64,000 nucleotides of DNA. Origin: Janthinobacterium sp. UMAB-56. GTDB lineage: Bacteria > Pseudomonadota > Gammaproteobacteria > Burkholderiales > Burkholderiaceae_D. Position numbers and translations under genes: made by a program. Shown piece after piece: positions 32,992 to 39,898 of this stretch. Position 1 is the stretch's first letter. Each line of letters starts with the position of its first letter. Below the pieces are notes generated by a model, which saw nothing but the letters and a program-made list of their open reading frames with translations, was not told the origin of the DNA and searched no databases. The stretch covers positions 330,301 to 394,300 of the forward strand of contig NZ_LT607655.1 of NCBI RefSeq assembly GCF_900095265.1, read 5' to 3'.

Positions 32992-33303
32992 TTACTTGAC
33001 GCGGATGTCGTTTTTCACCGACTTCACGCCCTTGACGCCACGGGTGATTTCGCCCGCTTTGGCGGCGTCAGCTGCCTGAGCAACGAAGCCGCTCAGCTGA
33101 ACCACGCCCTTGAAGGTTTCAACGTTGATTTCCGTCGATTTCAGGGTAGGCTCATTGAAGATGCTGGCTTTGACCTTGGTGGTGATGGCCGCGTCGTCGA
33201 TGTACTCGCCCGTGCCTTCTTTGGTTGGCGTGGAAGCGCAGCCTGCAACGGCAAACAGGGAAGCGACGAAAAGGCCAGTAGCGATAGATTTAGTGAATTT
33301 CAT
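32992..33303 (-). CDS. BON-domain lipoprotein
   Basis: A 103-aa lipoprotein (lipobox AVAGC, Cys22) with one BON domain (YIDDAAITTKVKASIFNEPTLKS...GVVQLSGFV). BON domains bind membranes and are found in OsmY-type stress proteins. Start 33303 has an AAGGAA site; the ATG 24 bases upstream does not. It follows 33386-33940 by 82 bases and may be read from the same promoter. Confidence 0.88.
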   Translation of the reverse strand: MKFTKSIATGLFVASLFAVAGCASTPTKEGTGEYIDDAAITTKVKASIFNEPTLKSTEINVETFKGVVQLSGFVAQAADAAKAGEITRGVKGVKSVKNDIRVK

Positions 33304-33385
33304 GGTTTTTTCCTTAGGAGTGGTCAATCAATGTGCTCACAATGAGCTTCTTATACCAGTTTGGTCACTGCGCGCCCGAAGGAGC

Positions 33386-33940
33386 TCAGTAGCCAAACTG
33401 GGTTTTTGCAGCCTTGATACAGTCATCCTTGGCTGCGCCGGCTAATGCATCGCATTTTTCTGTCGCGACCTTGTACTCGGCTTTTCTTTTTGCTTCACGC
33501 GCATCGCTGCGCGCTTCGATGACCTTCTTGTCCGCCTTGGCATCGGCCAGGGCCGCCACCTTGGTGGACTTGGCCAGCTTGACGCAGACATCTTTGTCGT
33601 TGCCTGTCAGCGCATTGCAGCGCGCCAGGTCAACGTCGTAGTTGGCATCGGCAATCTTGTTGCGCGCCTTGGTGTAGGCACGCAGGGTATTCGTATATTG
33701 CGCCTGGGCCACTGCTTCATCGTAGGCGCGCACGGCCTTTGCTTCGGCAATGCAGACATCCTTCGGGTTGCCCGTGATTTTTTCGCATTCGGCATGTGCC
33801 AGCTTGTAGTTCAGGCCCGCCTGTTCATTGGCTGCCTTGTAAGCGGCTTTCGCTTCCGGCGTGGCAGCCACTGCCTGGCCGCCCCAGGCGGCGCACGCCA
33901 GGCTGACGACGATGGCGGTGAAAAGCTTTTTCTTGTTCAT
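33386..33940 (-). CDS. Secreted protein with three Cys-pair repeats
   Basis: A 184-aa protein with a signal peptide (INKKKLFTAIVV-type start, cleaved after AVA) and a helical mature part. The motif C-x4-(T/A)G-x4-(V/D)C recurs three times (CEKITGNPKDVC, CNALTGNDKDVC, CDALAGAAKDDC), separated by Lys/Ala-rich helix. Probably a periplasmic helical bundle with three small disulfide loops. No named family. Start 33940 has an AGGGAGAA site. Its promoter carries a perfect copy of the CRP-like palindrome. Confidence 0.8.
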   Translation of the reverse strand: MNKKKLFTAIVVSLACAAWGGQAVAATPEAKAAYKAANEQAGLNYKLAHAECEKITGNPKDVCIAEAKAVRAYDEAVAQAQYTNTLRAYTKARNKIADANYDVDLARCNALTGNDKDVCVKLAKSTKVAALADAKADKKVIEARSDAREAKRKAEYKVATEKCDALAGAAKDDCIKAAKTQFGY

Positions 33941-33987
33941 GAATTTCTCCCTGGTAGTGACAAGCATGTCTGCTTGGCATGACTACC

Positions 33988-34030
33988 GTTTTACGTGGAT
34001 AGGCGCCACTCTTCTGTACGCTGCCGTACA
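33988..34030 (-). promoter_or_regulatory. CRP-like palindrome and -10 (33386-33940 gene)
   Basis: On the minus strand TGTACG-GCAG-CGTACA (34030-34015), all ten fixed bases, then 21 bases, then TAAAAC (33993-33988). Predicted 41-base leader. Confidence 0.7.
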
Positions 34031-34129
34031 CAAGTAATTTATTTTGAAAGTCAGAGGCAGAATGGGAGAAATAACAACGTTTTACGGCATCGCGCCAGAA
34101 AAAAGTGTCATTTCCACACCAAATAAGTA

Positions 34130-34172
34130 CGTGCGGCAGCGTACAGACCGGGGACAGGGGCGTGACTAAGAT
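34130..34172 (+). promoter_or_regulatory. CRP-like palindrome and -10 (34206 operon)
   Basis: CGTGCG-GCAG-CGTACA (34130-34145), nine of ten fixed bases, then 21 bases, then TAAGAT (34167-34172). It is 100 bases from the divergent site at 34015. Predicted 27-base leader. Confidence 0.7.
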
Positions 34173-34205
34173 GGCACCACACCCTCACCTCGTCAGGAGA
34201 ATAAA

Positions 34206-34652
34206 ATGAAAACCAATGCCACCTTGGCAGCACTGATGCTCGCCGCCACCGCCGTACTGAGCGGTTGTGCCACAGGTCCTTCACAGTCACAGCAGTATTA
34301 CCCGGCTAACCAGCCTGAGTCCGCCATGTACGGCACCGTCGACTCCATCCAGATCGTGCAGGGTGGCGGACAAACGAGCGGCGCCGGCGCCGTGGTCGGC
34401 GGCATCGCAGGCGCGCTGCTGGGCAATACCATCGGCTCGGGCGGCGGACGCACGGCCGCCACCGTGGCGGGCGCCGTCGCCGGCGGCGTCGTGGGCAACC
34501 AGGTGGAAGGCCGCAGGCAGCAGGCGCAGGCTTACCAGATCAGCGTGCGTCTCGATAACGGCGAATACCGCACCGTGGTGCAAGACACCGCGAACGACTT
34601 GCGCCCTGGCAACCGCGTGCGCGTCGTTGACGGCCGCGTCTACCGCTATTAA
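34206..34652 (+). CDS. Glycine-zipper lipoprotein (SlyB/17-kDa type)
   Basis: A 148-aa lipoprotein (lipobox VLSGC, Cys21). A glycine zipper (GAGAVVGGIAGALLGNTIG...AGAVAGGVVGNQVEG) spans a membrane as a hairpin, followed by a small beta domain (YQISVRLDNGEYRTVVQD, RPGNRVRVVDGRVYRY). SlyB-type proteins stabilise the outer membrane under stress. The start has AGGAGA. First gene of a unit with the 34719 gene. Confidence 0.85.
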   Translation: MKTNATLAALMLAATAVLSGCATGPSQSQQYYPANQPESAMYGTVDSIQIVQGGGQTSGAGAVVGGIAGALLGNTIGSGGGRTAATVAGAVAGGVVGNQVEGRRQQAQAYQISVRLDNGEYRTVVQDTANDLRPGNRVRVVDGRVYRY

Positions 34653-34718
34653 TTCTCGGCGCAGCTTGCCAGCAGGCATCCGCCATCCGCATGAGTCGTA
34701 CGATAACAAGGAGTTGCC

Positions 34719-34871
34719 ATGGGCACCATCATTCTGATCATCTTGATCCTGGCCCTGGTCGGCGTCCTGCCCACCTGGCCGCATAGCCGCAACTGGGGCT
34801 ACGGCCCCAGCGGCATTGCCGGCCTGGTCGTAGTGATACTGATCCTGCTGTTACTGACGGGCAGGTTGTAA
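34719..34871 (+). CDS. DUF3309-type small membrane protein
   Basis: A 50-aa protein with two hydrophobic segments (MGTIILIILILALVGVLP and GIAGLVVVILILLLLTG) joined by a TWPHSRNWGYGPSG turn, the DUF3309 signature. It has an AAGGAG site, lies 66 bases after the glycine-zipper gene and ends right before a terminator, so it belongs to that operon. Confidence 0.85.
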   Translation: MGTIILIILILALVGVLPTWPHSRNWGYGPSGIAGLVVVILILLLLTGRL

Positions 34872-34872
34872 T

Positions 34873-34895
34873 AAAAGGCGCCTTCGGCGCCTTTT
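34873..34895 (+). terminator. Terminator of the 34206-34871 operon
   Basis: AAAA-GGCGCC, loop TTC, GGCGCC-TTTT; perfect six-base GC stem with flanking A/T pairs. Confidence 0.85.
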
Positions 34896-34916
34896 CTATT
34901 TCAAAGAGGAAATATC

Positions 34917-35222
34917 ATGACTATCCACAACACACTTTTGGCGGCACTGTTCGCCTGCAGCCTGGCGCCACTGGCGCAGGCCCAGACGGCCACGCCGCAG
35001 CCGGGCGACCCGCAGCGCTGGTACCAGGCAGACAGCACGCCGCAAGCCCAGTTGCGCACCTTGCACAAGGAAATCGCCGCCGCCCTGGCCGAGGCCAAGA
35101 AAGCCTGCCGCCTGCAAGCGTCCGCCGCGCGCGCGGCCTGCCTGAAAGATGCGCAAGATATTTACCGGCAAGACATGGCGAACGCGGAAAAACTGCGCCT
35201 AGCGGCTCATCCGCGGCAGTGA
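34917..35222 (+). CDS. Small secreted helical protein
   Basis: A 101-aa protein with a signal peptide (cleaved after AQA) and a long Ala/Lys/Glu helix holding Cys twice (KKACRLQ, RAACLKDA). An AGAGGAAA site precedes the ATG. Similar in style to the Cys-repeat protein at 33386 but with no clear homology. Function unknown. Confidence 0.68.
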   Translation: MTIHNTLLAALFACSLAPLAQAQTATPQPGDPQRWYQADSTPQAQLRTLHKEIAAALAEAKKACRLQASAARAACLKDAQDIYRQDMANAEKLRLAAHPRQ

Positions 35223-35241
35223 TCCATGCACCGCCCCCGGA

Positions 35242-36396
35242 TCAGGCGGCGTCGCGCTCGTAGGGGGGCAATTCATGCACCACGAGTGGCGTGTCTTCCG
35301 TAACAAAAGCCAGCCAGCCGGCCGCCTTGATCGCGCGCAAGCCATCCTGGTAGCCCTGCTCCCAGCGCCATTCGATGGAGCCCTTGGAAAAATTGATGTC
35401 CTTGGCCGCCATGTGCCAGTCGCGCCCAGCATACGGCAGGCGCACGATGTGCATGGTGCTGTCGCAGCCCAGCGCTACCAACTCTTCCGTCTGCCGGCGG
35501 TTGTGCGCGGTATCGGGCAGACCGGCGTACAGTTCGCGCAATTTGCGCTGCAAAGTATGCGTATTGACATAATCGGCGATATGCCGCTTCGAGCGCGACG
35601 CGAAGGTAACGTCCTTTTGCCGCGTCTGCACTTCATCCAGGGTGCTCGGCTCCGGCCCTTCCGAGCTCCACAGGTCGACCATGAAGACCAGGGTATCGAC
35701 GTGGGGGGTGTCGTCGAGCACGGTTTCCAGCGGGGTGTTCGAGTACAGGCCGCCATCCCAATATAAATCGCCATCGACGCGCACGCCGGCAAAGCCGGGC
35801 GGCAAGGCGCCGCTGGCGCGGATATGCTCCGCCGTCAGCGGCTGCTGCTGGCTGTCGAAACTGGTGAGGCTGCCGCATTTGACACGCAGGGCGTTGACCG
35901 TCAGGCGCATGCCGCCCGGCTGGTTCAGGTAATCGAAATCAACCAATTCCTCGAGGGTGCTGGCCAGCTCGCTGGTGTCATAAAAACTGGCCTCTTCCGG
36001 CTTGACGGCGATGCCGGTGGGAAATAGGCTGAAGGCGCGCGGCTTGAAGAAGCCGGGCACGCCGCGCAGCAGCGTATCGAGCGTGGCCAGCCAGATGTTT
36101 GAACGGCGCTGCTGGTCGGAAATCATATTCATGTCAACGCTGTCGCGGTGCGCCACGCGTTGCCAGAACTGCTTTAAGCGCACCAGCCGGTCTTCATGCT
36201 TGTTGCCGGCCAAAATGGCGGCATTGATGGCGCCGATCGAGGTGCCCACCACCCAGTCGGGCGCCAGGCCATGTTCGTGCAGCGCGTGGTAGACCCCGGC
36301 CTGGTAGGCGCCCAGTGCGCCGCCGCCTTGCAGCACCAGCACGACGCGCAGGCGCGAGGGATTTAACTGATTGATCGGTGTCGTCGACTGCGTCAT
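35242..36396 (-). CDS. Patatin-like phospholipase
   Basis: A 384-aa protein. The oxyanion loop GGGALGAYQAG, nucleophile elbow GTSIGA and dyad Asp in DGGLYSN are intact; a DUF3734-type C-terminal domain follows. It should hydrolyse acyl esters of membrane lipids; some relatives act on stored polyhydroxybutyrate, which is worth noting given phbB. Start 36396 is preferred for its AAAGGGG site over 36441, which has none. No signal peptide, so cytosolic or membrane-associated. Confidence 0.88.
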   Translation of the reverse strand: MTQSTTPINQLNPSRLRVVLVLQGGGALGAYQAGVYHALHEHGLAPDWVVGTSIGAINAAILAGNKHEDRLVRLKQFWQRVAHRDSVDMNMISDQQRRSNIWLATLDTLLRGVPGFFKPRAFSLFPTGIAVKPEEASFYDTSELASTLEELVDFDYLNQPGGMRLTVNALRVKCGSLTSFDSQQQPLTAEHIRASGALPPGFAGVRVDGDLYWDGGLYSNTPLETVLDDTPHVDTLVFMVDLWSSEGPEPSTLDEVQTRQKDVTFASRSKRHIADYVNTHTLQRKLRELYAGLPDTAHNRRQTEELVALGCDSTMHIVRLPYAGRDWHMAAKDINFSKGSIEWRWEQGYQDGLRAIKAAGWLAFVTEDTPLVVHELPPYERDAA

Positions 36397-36508
36397 CAAG
36401 ATGGCCCCTTTGTCCGCCGCGCGAAATACGGCGTGATTCATTGTAAGGGATTGTGTCCACGCTTGCGTGCGCGCACGTCGGACCTTGAATGGGGGCATGA
36501 ATGGGGGC

Positions 36509-36536
36509 AAAAAAAAACGCCGTCGATGACGGCGTT
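36509..36536 (-). terminator. Terminator of the yqjD-yqjE operon
   Basis: On the minus strand AACGCCGTC, loop ATC, GACGGCGTT then seven more T. Perfect nine-base stem, 22 bases after the last gene of the operon. Confidence 0.92.
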
Positions 36537-36557
36537 CCTGTGCAATATGGCTGGCGT

Positions 36558-36896
36558 TCAGCGCTTGCGGCGCAGCCAGCTGGCGGCGGCTGCGGCGACA
36601 GCCACGAGGACCAGGGCCGGTTTGACCAGCTTCTTGCGTCCTATAAACGATAGCGCCGTCAGCACGTAGGGCATGGCGCCCTGCAAACGCATGCCGCCCG
36701 GCGCCAGCAGGGATTCGACGCGGTGGCCGGCAAAGCCGACCGCCGTTTCCACGACGCCCTGCAGCATCGATTCGGGGCGCAATGCATAGCCCACGTTGGC
36801 GCGCGCATGCACGATGCCCACGCGGTACATCTCGCCCTGGGCGATCAACAGGCGCTTGCGGGCGGCTTGCACCGCCAGTTTGTCGTTATCCGACAT
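36558..36896 (-). CDS. YqjK-like hypothetical protein, third gene of yqjDE operon
   Basis: A 112-aa protein beginning SDNDKLAVQAARKRLLIAQGEMYRVGI, with a hydrophobic segment near the end (PALVLVAVAAAAASWL) and a basic tail RRKR. Its place after YqjD- and YqjE-like genes matches E. coli yqjDEK, though sequence similarity to YqjK is only positional. Probably an inner-membrane-anchored stress protein. Confidence 0.7.
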   Translation of the reverse strand: MSDNDKLAVQAARKRLLIAQGEMYRVGIVHARANVGYALRPESMLQGVVETAVGFAGHRVESLLAPGGMRLQGAMPYVLTALSFIGRKKLVKPALVLVAVAAAAASWLRRKR

Positions 36897-36917
36897 GAAT
36901 TCTCCTCGTATCGCAGC

Positions 36918-37304
36918 TTACATCAGCATGTCGCGGTCGGCCTTCAATTCCGCCATGGTGGCGGGCATGGACAGCTTTCCTTGACGCAGCATGGCGCGCG
37001 CATACATGACCAGGGCGATGGCCAGCAGTACGAACACGACCGTCATGATTGCCAGTATCTTCCAGCCCAGGCTATCCCAGGCCAGGAAAACGATCAGCAC
37101 GCTGCCGTAAGCGATGGCAAACAAGCCCGCCACCATCGCCAGCGCGAAAATGACAATCAGCTGCAACATGTGATTGCGCACTTCCGACAGTTCGATGGTG
37201 GCCAGTTCCAGCCGCGACAACATCAGTCCGACGGCGTTCTTGGCCAGGCCGGCGACCGAGCCGATCAATCCCGGCCCCTGGTGAGACGAAGCAGACTTGT
37301 CCAT
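36918..37304 (-). CDS. YqjE-like (phage holin superfamily III) membrane protein
   Basis: A 128-aa protein with a polar N-terminus, two strong membrane segments (LQLIVIFALAMVAGLFAIAYGSVLIVFLAW and ILAIMTVVFVLLAIALVMYA) and a charged C-terminus. The start ELATIELSEVRNHMLQL is typical of the YqjE/holin-3 family. Its neighbours are YqjD- and YqjK-like, as in E. coli. Not evidence of a prophage. Confidence 0.85.
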   Translation of the reverse strand: MDKSASSHQGPGLIGSVAGLAKNAVGLMLSRLELATIELSEVRNHMLQLIVIFALAMVAGLFAIAYGSVLIVFLAWDSLGWKILAIMTVVFVLLAIALVMYARAMLRQGKLSMPATMAELKADRDMLM

Positions 37305-37322
37305 ATCGCTCCTGACGGTGGA

Positions 37323-37625
37323 TTACTTGCGGCCCAGGATGAAGCCGACCAGCACGCCAACGCCAGCGGCGACGGCCACCGTGCGCCATGGGTTTTCCTT
37401 GACATAACCGTCTGCCTGGGCAGCCATCTGCTTGGTGGCAACGATGGCCGACGCTTGCGCTTCGTGCGCCTTGGCCAGGGCGGCGTCCAGGGTCTTCATG
37501 CCCTTGACGCGCACTTCATCGGCTTTTTCGCCGGTCAGGGCGGCAGCGGCGCTGAACAGGGCTTGCGCATCCTTGACCAAGGTTTTGACATCGTTATTGA
37601 CGGTGGTGATATTGTTTTCCAACAT
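37323..37625 (-). CDS. YqjD/ElaB-family (DUF883) membrane-anchored protein
   Basis: A 100-aa protein: long amphipathic helix (residues 1-75) and a C-terminal membrane anchor with the family ending ENPWRTVAVAAGVGVLVGFILGRK. E. coli YqjD and ElaB bind ribosomes at the inner membrane in stationary phase and protect under stress. First gene of the three-gene operon; an AAGGAGCT site precedes it. Confidence 0.92.
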   Translation of the reverse strand: MLENNITTVNNDVKTLVKDAQALFSAAAALTGEKADEVRVKGMKTLDAALAKAHEAQASAIVATKQMAAQADGYVKENPWRTVAVAAGVGVLVGFILGRK

Positions 37626-37683
37626 GGTTTAGCTCCTTAGCTGTGGATGAATGTAGTTACTATACCTACTTTACTCAAAAACA

Positions 37684-38220
37684 CTATTCCATTAGATCGC
37701 GCATATCATCGGCGTGCTCTTCCTCGACAGCCATGATCTTGATCAACAAATGGCGTGTAGTCGGGTCTTTGTCGCCAATTTTCACGATCATCTGGCGATA
37801 CGACTCGATCGCCACGCGTTCCGCGATCAGATTGGCACGCACCATGCTTTGCACGTCTTCGGAGTCATCATACTCGGCATGACTGCGCGCAAGCAATGTT
37901 GCAGGATTAAAATCTGGCTTGCCATTCAATTGCACGATGCGTTCCGCCAGCCAGTCGGCGTGTTCCTGCTCCTGCTGCGCATGCTCAAGGAACTCGGCCT
38001 TGATGCTGCCGTTATCGCGCCCGCTCACGGTGTAGTAATGGCGCTTGTAGCGCGCAATACACACCAGTTCGGTGGCCAGCGCCCCATTCAAGAGGGTGAT
38101 CAACTCCTGGCGGTCGCCCTGATAGCCGGCCGTCACGGCGCCGTCGTCCAGGTTTTTGGCGGCCGCGCGGATGGCGGCCGTGTCGATGCCAGCTGGAATC
38201 TCAACTGAATTTTGCGTCAT
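37684..38220 (-). CDS. Ferritin-like (bacterioferritin/Dps-class) protein
   Basis: A 178-aa four-helix protein with di-iron type motifs: E in LATELVCIARYKRHY, EHAQQEQEHADW, ERVAIESYRQM and EEEHADDM. It resembles bacterioferritin-like proteins of the DPS/ferritin superfamily, so probably iron storage or peroxide defence; no haem Met is evident. Start 38220 has AAGGAAAC. It lies 88 bases after the OmpA/DUF4398 pair and may share their promoter. Confidence 0.85.
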   Translation of the reverse strand: MTQNSVEIPAGIDTAAIRAAAKNLDDGAVTAGYQGDRQELITLLNGALATELVCIARYKRHYYTVSGRDNGSIKAEFLEHAQQEQEHADWLAERIVQLNGKPDFNPATLLARSHAEYDDSEDVQSMVRANLIAERVAIESYRQMIVKIGDKDPTTRHLLIKIMAVEEEHADDMRDLME

Positions 38221-38308
38221 GATGTTTCCTTTCAAGTTGTGCATGGGTATCCACCGGCCAACATGCGGCCGGTGCTGCCTTTTTTACTGCCGCGCCAAAC
38301 GGTGCGGC

Positions 38309-39208
38309 TTAACGGCGGGCGGGAATGGCCGTGTTATCTTCCGACAAGACGATTTCCACCCGGCGATTCAGCTGGCGATTCGCCGCGCTGTCATTGCCTG
38401 CGGCCGGATAGGCGGCGCCATAGCCTTTGGTGGCGATGCGATCACGGCTGATGCCTTGCTCCAGCAGCGCATTGCGCACGGATTCGGCGCGGCGCTGCGA
38501 CAATTGCAGGTTGTGCGCCGAACCGCCCGTGCTATCCGTGAAGCCTTCGATCAGCACGGTGCGCTGCGGGTTGTTTTTCAGCACATCGGCCAGCTTGCGC
38601 GCCGTATTCGCGCCATCGGCCGTCAAGTTCGCCTTGTCCGTGCCAAACAGCACATCGCCCAGCGTAATGACCATGCCGCGTTCGGTTTTCTTGGCGGCCA
38701 GGTCGGCCAGCTGCACTTCCAGCGCGGCGGCGCGGGCCGTGGCGTCACGGGCCGACGCTTCGGCCGCCTGCGCTTGGGCCTTGGCCGCTTCCGCATCCGC
38801 CTGCGCCGCCTGGGCGCGGGCCGTGGCCTGGTCCGCCTGCTGCGTGCGCGCATCGAGGCGCAACTGGTCGCGTTGCTTGCCGGCGTTGGCGATATCGGCC
38901 TCGGCTGCCTTTTGCTTGGCGACTTCTTGCGCCGTGGCGATCTTTTGCTTGGCCAGGTAGGCCAGCTTGTCGACTTTTTCGCTATCTTCCTGGCGCGTGG
39001 CGGCCGCGTTCGCCGCTTCCAGCGCAGCGCTCGCTTCACGGAATTCGCGTGGCGCATAGGTCGACACGATCGGGTTCGATTGCGCCGCCATGTAGTCGCC
39101 GCGCGTCTGGTCGAGCAGGCTGGTGGTGGTCGGTGCGGAACTGCAGGCGGCGACAAAAGCGGCCATGGCCAGCAGGCCTGGAAGCGTGGTGTAAGTAGCT
39201 TTTTTCAT
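38309..39208 (-). CDS. OmpA-domain lipoprotein with DUF4398 and coiled coil
   Basis: A 299-aa lipoprotein (lipobox VAAC, Cys22). DUF4398 helices (about 35-100), a long Ala/Gln/Glu coiled coil (about 100-175), then an OmpA peptidoglycan-binding domain (GDVLFGTDKANLT; EGFTDSTGGSAHNLQLSQRRAESVRNALL; NRRVEIVLSED). It tethers the outer membrane to the wall at a distance set by the coiled coil. It lies 25 bases after another DUF4398 gene. Confidence 0.92.
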   Translation of the reverse strand: MKKATYTTLPGLLAMAAFVAACSSAPTTTSLLDQTRGDYMAAQSNPIVSTYAPREFREASAALEAANAAATRQEDSEKVDKLAYLAKQKIATAQEVAKQKAAEADIANAGKQRDQLRLDARTQQADQATARAQAAQADAEAAKAQAQAAEASARDATARAAALEVQLADLAAKKTERGMVITLGDVLFGTDKANLTADGANTARKLADVLKNNPQRTVLIEGFTDSTGGSAHNLQLSQRRAESVRNALLEQGISRDRIATKGYGAAYPAAGNDSAANRQLNRRVEIVLSEDNTAIPARR

Positions 39209-39233
39209 GATGGAATCCTGTTCTTCTTGTTGG

Positions 39234-39638
39234 TTATTGTTTCGGGGCTTGCTGGTTGGCACGCTCGAGTTCTACGCGCATGACGCGGATGCTCTCGTTA
39301 ATTTCATCGGCGGCGCTGGTGGCCTTGGCCGAGTTGGCCTTGCTTTGCGCCAGCTTGGCATCGGCTTGCGCCTGGTCTGCCAGGTCGCGCGCCATCTTGT
39401 AATCGTGGTCTTTCAGGGCCTGGTTGGCCATGCGCATTTTTTCGCGGGCCGAACGCATTTCATCGGGAGCCAGGTCGGCGGCGCCGGCGCTGGCGGCGTT
39501 ATCGACGGCGGCGCGCGAGACGGCAACATCGGCCGTGGCTGGCGTTTTCAGGCTGGAACAGCCGGTCATGAAGACAACGGCGGTGGCGCAGGCGGCCAAG
39601 GCGGCCAGCGGGGACATCTTGAAATCTCGGTTTGTCAT
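39234..39638 (-). CDS. DUF4398 lipoprotein
   Basis: A 134-aa lipoprotein (lipobox MTGC, Cys27) with a DUF4398 helical domain (VSRAAVDNAASAGAADLAPDEMRSAREKM...ALKDHDYKMARDLADQA). First gene of the likely operon 39638 to 37684. It has a CCAGGAG site. A perfect copy of the CRP-like palindrome lies 108-123 bases upstream. Confidence 0.88.
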   Translation of the reverse strand: MTNRDFKMSPLAALAACATAVVFMTGCSSLKTPATADVAVSRAAVDNAASAGAADLAPDEMRSAREKMRMANQALKDHDYKMARDLADQAQADAKLAQSKANSAKATSAADEINESIRVMRVELERANQQAPKQ

Positions 39639-39718
39639 TTTTTTTCTCCTGGAGAAGGTTAAGCGACAGATGTAAACGTGAGTACATCTGGAATCTGGAA
39701 CGGCGTTTGATGTATGAC

Positions 39719-39761
39719 GTTATAGGCTCCGGCTCCCTGCATATCTGTTCGGTGCCGCACA
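39719..39761 (-). promoter_or_regulatory. CRP-like palindrome and -10 (DUF4398/OmpA operon)
   Basis: On the minus strand TGTGCG-GCAC-CGAACA (39761-39746), all ten fixed bases, then 21 bases, then TATAAC (39724-39719). Predicted 74-base leader. A weaker repeat (TGTAAA-CGTG-AGTACA, 39671-39686) lies in that leader. Confidence 0.72.
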
Positions 39762-39898
39762 TAGGGTAGGAAATCGACAATACTTGCGGCCGCAAGGTGC
39801 GCCAGCGCACGCGCCGGAGCATAAAAGCGAGAATCGAACCCGGCTTTGGAACGATTCCTGTAGCATCGTGAATACTTGCCCAGAAAGAATCGTCCCCC

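Noticed and set aside
36918-37304. Prophage, from a 'phage holin' family hit
   Set aside because: The YqjD-YqjE-YqjK gene order identifies a bacterial membrane stress operon; no other phage gene is present.
39671-39686. TGTAAA-CGTG-AGTACA near the DUF4398 start
   Set aside because: Only seven of ten fixed bases match and it lies downstream of the predicted start; at most a secondary operator.
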